This document shows positions 1-6,706 of a stretch of DNA of 13,987 nucleotides, piece by piece; position 1 is the stretch's first letter; each line of letters starts with the position of its first letter. The notes under the pieces are model-generated. The model was not told the DNA's origin. It saw only the letters and a program-made list of their open reading frames with translations, and did no database searches. A program made the position numbers and the translations under genes. Source of the DNA: Phoronis pallida (lineage: Eukaryota > Phoronida > Phoronidae); contig JAOXYC010108887.1 of NCBI GenBank assembly GCA_028565715.1, positions 1 to 13,987 on the forward strand, read 5' to 3'.

Positions 1-45
1 GGAAGGTTGGTGGTTCAAATCCTGCTGAGGGCCATTTGGCTCTTT
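1..45 (+). repeat. Right end of a tRNA-derived SINE-like sequence, cut by the window edge
   Basis: The first bases contain GGTTCAAATCC (12-22), a near-consensus RNA polymerase III B box, followed by a short spacer as in the tRNA-like head of a SINE. The A box would lie outside the window. There is no clear tail or target-site duplication, so the boundary is a guess. Confidence 0.35.
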
Positions 46-565
46 GCTAGATATACGGCTGCTCAGGTGCACTTTACCCTCTCCCCCACTGACCACATTC
101 ACGCTATTAAGCCAGTGCGTGCACATTTTTCTTTGCTCATGTTGTAGACTGAGTACATCGTCAGACCATGTAGCTACTTGGTCTGAAGGACCTACTTGGT
201 CTGCGTGCTTGGACCAAATACCTGGACCATGTAAAAATTGTGCAAAGTACGTACAGTTAATTAACTTTACATTCGAAAGTTTGTGCATTGTAGAAATTTA
301 AATTAAAAACATGTATTCTTTTTTTTGAATTCCGAATCACAATAAGAAACAGGTTCGATAATTCAAACTAATAATTAATGCTCCTTGTTAATAAACAATA
401 ATGCAGGCCTCAAAAATTCTAATTCTACGGCCGAAGCATTTTCGTGCCTGTGTTCGCATTTGAGGACAATCAAGCGAGTTTGTTGTTAAAATATGATCTG
501 AAAAGTCCAAATTATGGTCATTTAAGACATTTTTAGCATTGACTGTGACGTCATTAACCTGGAAA
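46..565. other. Non-coding DNA upstream of the first visible helicase exon, with short TACTTGGTC repeats
   Basis: I see no exon here. The word CTACTTGGTCTG occurs twice in direct orientation (174-185 and 192-203). TACTTGGTC and its reverse complement occur as a close inverted pair at 579-587 and 614-622, overlapping the left end of the retroelement fragment. The stretch is probably intron of the helicase gene or DNA 5' of it, filled with repeat debris. Confidence 0.4.
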
Positions 566-913
566 CTAAAAGTTGTTGTACTTGGTCGGGCATACATGGT
601 CCGATGGCGGTCGGACCAAGTAGGTTAGCAGCCCATGTTTACATATGAACTCAGTTATTAAATAAATAATACCAGACGATTTGCAAGTGAAGTGCCCTCT
701 GATGGTGAATGTTTTACCATTAGGGTGCTTCAAAATAGTGTCACTAACAATATGACGGCATGTAAGACATCTAGCTTGGAGGCAGGGGAAAGTACCACTT
801 TCCTGATCGTGCGTGATATGTTTTCTATTCACGACAGACTTGCCAACGTTCCGTGCTTGTGGGAACCGGATATATTTAGCCATTTTCACTTCATGTTTGT
901 TTACATTTGACAA
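566..913 (-). mobile_element. Penelope-like retroelement fragment (linker before the GIY-YIG domain), antisense to the helicase gene
   Basis: An open frame of about 115 codons on the - strand contains the segments SGTFPCLQARCLTCRHI and FTIRGHFTCKSSGIIYLI. This Cys-rich pattern, then FTI..HFTC.SS..IYLI, is what I know from the region between reverse transcriptase and the GIY-YIG endonuclease in Penelope-like elements. Seen: the expected continuation (Cys pair and YIG motif) is absent, and after IIYLIT the frame runs into the TACTTGGTC inverted repeat. No reverse transcriptase is visible before it, because the helicase exon starts at 1067. It therefore looks like a truncated, dead copy. The family call rests on motif memory. 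Low codon-level conservation would be expected. Confidence 0.6.
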
Positions 914-1066
914 AGGACGTGTTTCTCAAAAGTCCGAAAGCTAGTGTTTTTACTGTTTTTATCGTTTATACCGGAAATAAAGTGCCAGATTTTAATCTAT
1001 TTTAACTCATCTATATATACATTCCGGTCTCGACAGCATATTTTATAAACTGTGTTTATTTTCCAG

Positions 1067-1187
1067 GATCAAGACATTGAAGGTTTCCCTACAGCAGACG
1101 ATTCTGATGATGAGCGTGAATGGAACAGAAAATTAATTCAACAACAGAATAGGAAGAAGAAAAAGTCAGGAGGATTTCAATCTATGG
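1067..1187 (+). CDS. DDX54: DDX54 exon: acidic/lysine-rich region up to SGGFQSMG
   Basis: The acceptor is TTTTCCAG, followed by GAT CAA GAC. There are 40 codons plus one base (phase 1 end). The peptide runs from an acidic patch (ADDSDDERE) into [11 protein letters not shown], the conserved block just before the Q motif in this family. The donor, ATGG|GTTGAG, is weaker than the other donors in this gene but gives exact joining to the next exon (G|GT = Gly). Confidence 0.88.
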
Positions 1188-4029
1188 GTTGAGCATTTAT
1201 TTTAGGATGGAAATGAAAACTAAATGCTCTATTTCAAAAACGTTTTCCATCTTCATTTTATTGAAAATATCAATTGTTTCAACTTTATTTGAGAATGCTA
1301 AAATATAAATTATAATTATCTTTAATTATGGATGTTTACAACAAAGTGTTCCAATTTCTTCAGTTTTGATACTGATGAATATTGCAAGAAAAGTAGTCAA
1401 AATGTTTTCAACTACTTACTTTGTCGCCATTATAACAAGAGACAGAATGATAACTAGCCACTGAAATCAAAGATTTTGTTTATTAAGTAATCAAATTACA
1501 ATCAGTCAGATGAATATATTTTGAGATAAGATAAGACCCGATATTTGCGAATTCTGTTTTATATCTTCACTACAATCTTCACCACAATTTTTGTTTTTGT
1601 TTTAGGTCTTTCACATTCTGTTTTCACTGGTGTTACACGTAAAGGATACAAGGTGCCCACACCAATTCAAAGAAAGGTAAAATATTGTTTTTAGGCTCAA
1701 CAGTTTTCAAATATGTGTAATTCCTGAAATATGTTATAGAATTCTTTTCAATAATGGGCTGAGTTCAGTCTACTTGATATTAACTGTACGTCACTAAGTT
1801 TAGAAGTAAGTTAATCAACATTTCCATTTGCCTTAGATTTTGGTATCTTACCATGTTTTCCTTGAGTTCATTTTATCTTTCAGACAATCCCACTTATCCT
1901 TGACGGTAAAGATGTTGTGGCCATGGCACGCACAGGAAGTGGTAAAACAGCGGCTTTTCTCATTCCTTTGTTTGAGAAGTTGAAAGTTCACTCAGCACAG
2001 TCGGGAGCCAGGGCACTCATCATGTCGCCGACGAGAGAACTGGCCTTACAAACATTAAAATTCACTAAGGAGGTAGACTTATAAGTTTGTGTTTAGCATG
2101 TAAAAGATACACCGTTTGTTAATATCTCATACTTTTATAACAGTTAGAAAAATGACTGCACAGATGTATCTTTGTTTAAACGCGTACATCGCTACTTACG
2201 AATGTAGAATTATCAATTATTGAAATAAGACATTTTCATCCGTTTCTTTTACACAGTTTGATCATTTTTCGTTGCTAGTTTGTGTTACTACCTTCATTCT
2301 TTTATCGAAAACACAGTTAATAGGTTACAGTTGATCTCAGTTATTTCGTCACCCTCAAGATTTTTCATCAAGTCACATAGGCCACCTGTATAGAAATTCC
2401 CGGCAGAAGCGAAGGTATTTATTCGTTCAGATGAATGTAAGGATGCAATTTGTAACAACAATTCCCATGCAATTGACCGCATTCAATAGATGATAATTTC
2501 ACATTCATAAGTAGCGATGTACTACTTTAAGTAAACTTTGTTTACTTAGTAACGTATTGGTCTGATTTAATCTGTTTTTCAATTCCATCTTTTTTGGATT
2601 TTAAATCAACTGCCAATATGTTCTGTGCAAATGTTTTATGATAACACATGATGGATTTTGATTTGATTTAAACTTGACCACACATTTGCACGTCACATGT
2701 GATAATCACTGGTCAGTTTGATACCATTGTGTTGCTCAATGAAACTGACACATGTTTTTTTACATAAAAATGTACATTTTCTTCTCATTACAGCTGGGTA
2801 AACTAACAGGACTTAGAGCCGCTGTTATATTAGGAGGTGATAAGTAAGTCCACAAACCTAATTGATGATTGCACAACAGACAAATTCAAATGAATAAGTC
2901 ACTTCTATGACCACTACTATATACTTATTCTGAAAGATTAGTTGTTTTGGGTATGTGATTTGTGCACTTGCCTAAACTTCAAGTAATCATGGGTTTTATT
3001 TCCTTGTCATGATGGCATTTTGACCCTTTTTGTTGCCTAAAATTGCCATAAGTATCCATGCTAGACATTATGCACCAAGTCCAATAAATCTGTTTTTAGA
3101 CCTTCCTGCTGTTTGATCATTGTTCCATAGTCACCAAACACTGTTTGATATTGCAGAATCTGACTTTCAATTTTTTACAACTTGCCATTATGCAGTTGTG
3201 TGAAACTTATTGACTCCTAAACATTGGAAGGTTACACTGAATCATTCAATATATATTTTATTATTCATGTGACAATCAAACTTAAACTTGCTCCCTGCAA
3301 TATTTATCTGCATATTAATCAGGTTGATTGCAGTACAAGTATTTTGAATCATTTAATTTAAAATAAATGAAATGTTGGAACAAAGCCACAAAGATTTAGT
3401 TTATCACAAAATCACCAAATTTATTTTTTTATTTTTTTTATATCGGATCCTTGGAAAATTGGTAATCATTTCTTTTTATAATCAATTTTTGCTAAATGAT
3501 AAGTTAGGAGAATATCTCATTGAATTTCATTTATTTGTAGGATGGAAGACCAGTTTGCAGCACTGCACGAGAACCCAGACATGTAAGATTTGAAAACTGT
3601 AAACACCGCTTCTATTCTGCTAATTTATGTAAAGAAAGATGGATAAAGATACTGGAATCATTGTTCAGAAAAAAGATCAGATTTTTTTAAAAAGAGCCAA
3701 ATTAAAAATGAAGTAATTTGATGATTAGAACGATTTGGAATTGTGAGGATTGCTTACCAATGTTCCTTTTCTATAGTAATTTAAGTGATTTGGTGTCCAG
3801 GTATCTGTTTTGCCATGGGTACGCAGTCAGTATTCATATAAAATTAAGAGAATTTCTAATAAATCAGAGGTATGTGAGTGTAGCAAATTAATTGTTATAT
3901 ACTAGAAAATATAGAAATGTGATAATATTTCAGTATCATTGCCACTCCTGGTCGGTTCCTGCATGTGATTGTTGAGATGGACTTGAAACTGACATCTGTC
4001 GAGTATGTAGTGTTTGATGAAGCTGACAG
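1067..4029 (+). CDS. DDX54: DDX54/Dbp10-type DEAD-box RNA helicase, six internal exons (partial)
   Basis: Exons at 1067-1187, 1606-1676, 1884-2072, 2794-2843, 3541-3582 and 3934-4029 join in frame to about 190 codons. The order is: an acidic stretch, a lysine-rich stretch ending [13 protein letters not shown] motif ([11 protein letters not shown]), motif I (ARTGSGKTA), motif Ia (PTRELA), GG, TPGR (motif Ib) and motif II (VVFDEAD). The [10 protein letters not shown] segment and the phrase [14 protein letters not shown] are typical of DDX54/Dbp10, the nucleolar ATP-dependent helicase of large-subunit ribosome biogenesis, also described as a nuclear-receptor corepressor in vertebrates. Missing: the start codon and N-terminus (left of the window), and everything after motif II, including SAT and the helicase C domain. 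I could not find those exons in the remaining 10 kb. Intact frames and splice sites argue against a processed pseudogene. Confidence 0.9.
1188..1605 (+). other. DDX54 intron, 418 bp
   Basis: AT-rich sequence with no open frame of note and no repeat that I recognise. It ends in a T-rich tract and TTTTAG. Confidence 0.7.
1606..1676 (+). CDS. DDX54: DDX54 exon: Q motif
   Basis: Two bases complete the split Gly codon, then 23 codons follow, ending in [11 protein letters not shown]. The invariant Gln of the Q motif, which contacts adenine in DEAD-box helicases, is present, as is the upstream aromatic (VFTGV). The donor is AAAG|GTAAAA. Confidence 0.92.
1884..2072 (+). CDS. DDX54: DDX54 exon: motifs I and Ia
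   Basis: Exactly 63 codons, phase 0 at both ends. It carries [19 protein letters not shown], with the Walker A lysine that binds ATP phosphate, then a basic segment and PTRELALQ (motif Ia, RNA contact), ending LKFTKE. The acceptor is TTTCAG and the donor GAG|GTAGAC. Confidence 0.95.
2073..2793 (+). other. DDX54 intron, 721 bp, hosting an inverted-repeat element
   Basis: Nearly half of the intron is the 2185-2521 element described separately. The rest is AT-rich with nothing recognisable. Confidence 0.7.
2185..2521. mobile_element. MITE-like element with 40-bp terminal inverted repeats and TA flanks
   Basis: 2185-2224 and 2482-2521 are inverted repeats that differ at about 5 of 40 positions. 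The outer ends read TACATCGCTACTTA. If the outermost TA on each side is the target duplication, the element proper is 2187-2519 (333 bp), as expected for a Tc1/mariner-type non-autonomous element. No transposase frame is visible. A 62-codon open stretch inside resembles nothing I know. Confidence 0.72.
2794..2843 (+). CDS. DDX54: DDX54 exon: GG motif region
   Basis: Sixteen codons plus two bases, [16 protein letters not shown], containing the GG motif of DEAD-box domain 1. The acceptor is TTACAG and the donor AA|GTAAGT. The split codon AA|G gives Lys, followed by MEDQ in the next exon. Confidence 0.92.
2844..3540 (+). other. DDX54 intron, 697 bp
   Basis: AT-rich and without recognisable repeats apart from a T/A-rich low-complexity run at about 3420-3441. 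A 73-codon open stretch across its 3' end reads the next exon in the wrong frame and is not a gene. Confidence 0.7.
3541..3582 (+). CDS. DDX54: DDX54 microexon: [14 protein letters not shown]
   Basis: Only 42 bases. The frame is one base, 13 codons, two bases. It encodes [13 protein letters not shown], a phrase strongly conserved in DDX54/Dbp10, before the TPGR motif. The acceptor is TTTGTAG and the donor AT|GTAAGA. Its small size means gene predictors could miss it. Confidence 0.92.
3583..3933 (+). other. DDX54 intron, 351 bp
   Basis: AT-rich, with nothing recognisable. It ends AATATTTCAG. Confidence 0.65.
3934..4029 (+). CDS. DDX54: DDX54 exon: TPGR motif and DEAD box
   Basis: One base, 31 codons, two bases. 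It encodes [11 protein letters not shown] (motif Ib) and, at the end, [11 protein letters not shown], motif II with the Asp-Glu that coordinates magnesium and activates water for ATP hydrolysis. The donor is ACAG|GTAAGT, a perfect consensus, so a further exon completing Arg is expected. None is found to the right. Confidence 0.95.
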
Positions 4030-4172
4030 GTAAGTCATAGGATTTTAATGGAGATAGTGTAGTCAATTCGAAAATGTTTTGCATTCATGATGATCAATTT
4101 CAAATCTCTTGCTGGTGGACCACCTAGGTATCGGCAGCAGAAATCACTCCTTTCAGCTCAGGTGGTGAATGG
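4030..4172. other. Start of the last visible DDX54 intron
   Basis: No exon is seen. The sequence leads directly into the duplicated block at 4173. Confidence 0.5.
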
Positions 4173-4875
4173 AACCATAAAACAATTACTGGTCAGGGAC
4201 TGTTTTAAAGGTATAGATTGCTGATCATTGGGGGGAATATTGACTTTTGTTTTTTTAATTGGTAAACCTAAATATATCAAATATCAACCATTAAAGTGCC
4301 AGTTTGCAATGTGACAGCACCTGTTCTAGTTAAATGAAATTGTTGAGAAAGCAGATGTGTTTTAGGGCATACTTGTTTCATTGAATGGATTGATACCATT
4401 TTCGCAGGTCGTCAGAATTTCCTAAGATTCATTTTGGTTAATGAAGAGTACATGAAACCATAAAACAATTACTGGTCAGGGACTGTTTTAAAGGTATAGA
4501 TTGCTGATCATTGGGGGGAATATTGACTTTTGTTTTTTTAATTGGTAAACCTAAATATATCAAATATCAACCATTAAAGTGCCAGTTTGCAATGTGACAG
4601 CACCTGTTCTAGTTATGAAATTGTTGAGAAAGCAGATGTGTTTTAGGGCATACTTGTTTCATTGAATGTAGCTTTTGTGATTGTTTCTTTCAAGTTGTAA
4701 TAAATGACCGTACTTCCATTGCAGTTATTCGGTAACTGTATTCATATTTTGCCAATGATCCATTTAAAAACTTTGATTGTTGTTGAATACAAACATGACA
4801 TTAAGCTGGATTGATACCATTTTCGCAGGTCGTCAGAATTTCCTAAGATTCATTTTGGTTAATGAAGAGTACATG
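4173..4875. repeat. Recent tandem duplication, two copies, one with an internal 138-bp deletion
   Basis: 4173-4387 matches 4456-4668 almost exactly. The only difference I see is a 2-base indel, GTTAAATGAA versus GTTATGAA. 4386-4454 matches 4807-4875 over 69 bases. Copy 2 carries an extra 138 bases (4669-4806) between the two parts. In copy 1 the parts are joined at a TG shared by both edges. The second part begins at the terminal repeat of the TTAA element, so copy 1 carries a clipped piece of that element. Confidence 0.9.
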
Positions 4876-5545
4876 TCGTTTATAAAACAAGCAGTAGAAA
4901 TCGGGTTTTGATATGTGTTCGTGAACTGTAACTTTATTTTGACGTCATTTAATTTAACATTATGTCAAATGTAAAATTTCAGAAAAATTCTCTTTTGCAC
5001 AAAAAATTAAAAATATTGAAATTTCACCATTGGATTTTTTAAAGAAAGGAAAAGAATATGGATTCAAACCATGCACAACCAAATTATCAAAAAGTGAATA
5101 GGGGTAACGGAGCGATTTTTTAAACTATGGGGCTTTTAAATCAACGGGTTTTTGCCAAAAAATACATTGGTTTAAACGGAGACAGTTCTCTTTGCGCGAG
5201 AAAACTTTTACCTATGGAATGTTCCCACAGTCAAAAAATTATGTTATTTCAAGTATAAGTCTAGTTAATTCTGATTCCATATTGTATTTCATATGAACTT
5301 GAAACTTTATAGGTCTCAACATAAAAGCAGTAGCTTTTACGTTGAGACCTATAAAGTTTAAAGTTCATATGTAATACAATGTTGAGAAAAGGTCTTATTG
5401 GCGAAATAGAACGGAGTTCAAGAAAGATTCTGATTCCATTGTCTGACTACAATTTATGATGTCAAACCATTGTTCTGTGCTAATAGTTAATTAAAAACAT
5501 TGTTTGCCGCTAGATGTCCCTAGAAATGGTATCAATCCACCTTAA
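4801..5545. mobile_element. TTAA-flanked non-autonomous transposon, about 737 bp
   Basis: Terminal inverted repeats GCTGGATTGATACCATTT (4805-4822) and its complement (5524-5541) match at 17 of 18 positions. Each is bordered by TTAA (4801-4804, 5542-5545), the target duplication of piggyBac-type transposases. There is no open frame of transposase size. A nested palindrome lies at 5281-5380. The assignment to the piggyBac class rests only on TTAA and is an inference. The ends do not show the usual CCC start. Confidence 0.7.
5281..5380. repeat. 100-bp near-perfect palindrome (48-bp arms, 4-base loop)
   Basis: Pairing 5281-5328 with 5333-5380 gives 48 pairs with three mismatches and the loop AGTA (5329-5332). 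A 13-base direct repeat, ATTCTGATTCCAT, sits immediately left (5268-5280) and again at 5427-5439, bracketing the palindrome plus 46 more bases. It looks like a small foldback element inserted inside the TTAA element. As RNA it would be a long hairpin. Confidence 0.85.
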
Positions 5546-5988
5546 GCAAAAAAAACCCAAAACACCCACTCAACTTTTGATTGATATATTATAAATGTGC
5601 AAAAAAATACATTCTGCAATAGTTTGTAAGTCTGCTGAAATTAACTAATTCAGTACCTTATAAATAAATGTAGATTGATGTCATAAAATGTACAAACCAA
5701 TGATGTAGGCCTACTTTTTACAAAAATTTTTAGTCATCTGAGATGGAAAACTATCACAATTTCACTTTTCACATACACATACACCACAAACCCAAGAGAG
5801 ACTCGCACAACAAAATTTCAAAAGCTGTTGCTTTGTGCCAAAAATGCACCAGATCATTTTTATGATACAGTCATCAGCGATTGGGACTAAGATTTTCATT
5901 TCAACCCCATTTGATACACAACTTGCCATAAAGAACTTCTATTAACTAATACATTTCTAGGAATTGTTCTTCATAAACTGAAATATTT
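5546..5988. other. Intergenic or intronic AT-rich sequence between the two genes
   Basis: No exon is seen on either strand. It includes the perfect 10-base palindrome GTAGGCCTAC (5705-5714). I found no convincing AATAAA for the - strand gene between its stop codon and this point. Confidence 0.45.
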
Positions 5989-6240
5989 GAGGCTACTGAG
6001 CTTGGTTGGTAGATCTTCGGATTTGCAATCAAAAACTTTGGAGTTTGATCCCTTCCACGAGTCTTGTTTGAACAAGATACTTTACATGATATTGCTGCAG
6101 TTGACTCAGCTGGGAAAGAGTACTGGCTATGGTAGGAAAGTAACTTATGATAGACCAGCACCCTGGCCAACTCTCACAGAATTCAGGATGGTGTCTGGAC
6201 CTGTGCGCCTACTGAGGCATGAACAATGATTTTGTGTCCT
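5989..6240 (+). mobile_element. tRNA-derived SINE with L2-like tail
   Basis: The head has an A-box-like stretch (TTGGTAGATCTTCGG, about 6006-6020) and a B-box-like AGTTTGATCCC (6042-6052). The 3' half (6142-6168) has the sequence type AACTTATGATAGACCAGCACC, which matches in pattern the tail of the SINE at 8479-8745. A 10-base imperfect direct repeat, TGAAATATYT, flanks it (5979-5988, 6241-6250). It begins 58 bases past the receptor stop codon, so it probably lies in the 3' UTR, antisense to it. Confidence 0.65.
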
Positions 6241-6298
6241 TGAAATATCTACAGTAAGAAAGTTGAAGGGTTCTGCATTATAGTGATATCAAGCAGCC

Positions 6299-6706
6299 TC
6301 ACATGTCAAAAATGCCTGTGTCATTACTTTTCCTTTTGATTTCCTCTATTTCTTCTTTGACCAGTTCTGCGGCCTTCTCTTGTCCAATTTTGTTTAAAAT
6401 GTTTTCTAAATACTGTAGAGCTTCACACTGTGTTTTCCTTTGCCGTTTCATTTTGGTTGAGAACAAAGACAAAATCAGGCTTGTTTTGTTATTGCATATA
6501 CTTGATGAGTTTGATGAACTGTTTTCAAGCCATCGTATTTTGTTGGGCCCGATACCAAGCTCATGAGCAAATGCTCTGTAGTCATTCCCCGAGACACGTT
6601 CTTGATCCAGAATAATGATCAACTGAAACCAAAGTTCATGCGGGATGAACTCAGTTGTTTTGGTCTCAATCTTGAGGCCCAGCATGTAATCTTGGAAATA
6701 TCCATC
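6299..6706 (-). CDS. Receptor last exon: UNC5-type death domain and stop codon
   Basis: 135 codons plus TGA (6301-6299). The acceptor is GATTTTACAG. After DGYFQDYMLGLKIE comes IPHELWFQLIIILDQERVSG, then NDYRAFAHELGIGPNKIRWL. GND(Y/W)R-x2-A-x-(E/K)L is the signature of UNC5-family death domains. A Ser/Asn-rich insert (NSSSNSSS) and a basic stretch precede the helix ALQYLENILNKIGQEKAAEL, the usual end of the fold. Death domains recruit adaptors or kinases through homotypic contacts. The partner is unknown here. The tail KRKSNDTGIFDM ends in D-M, which is not a classical PDZ ligand. Confidence 0.9.
   Translation of the reverse strand, partial: DGYFQDYMLGLKIETKTTEFIPHELWFQLIIILDQERVSGNDYRAFAHELGIGPNKIRWLENSSSNSSSICNNKTSLILSLFSTKMKRQRKTQCEALQYLENILNKIGQEKAAELVKEEIEEIKRKSNDTGIFDM

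Noticed and set aside
2294-2482. 62-codon - strand open stretch inside the TA-flanked element
   Set aside because: Too short and without transposase motifs such as DDE signatures or a helix-turn-helix.
1067-4029. DDX54 pseudogene
   Set aside because: Introns are present, all six exon frames are intact, and every catalytic motif up to DEAD is preserved. Only the 3' exons are missing from the window.
5281-5380. MicroRNA precursor
   Set aside because: The arms are far longer and more perfect than a normal pre-miRNA, and the palindrome is inside a transposon, so a foldback element is the simpler reading.
5987-6229. 80-codon + strand open stretch
   Set aside because: It lies entirely on the SINE at about 5989-6240. 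No protein family is recognised.
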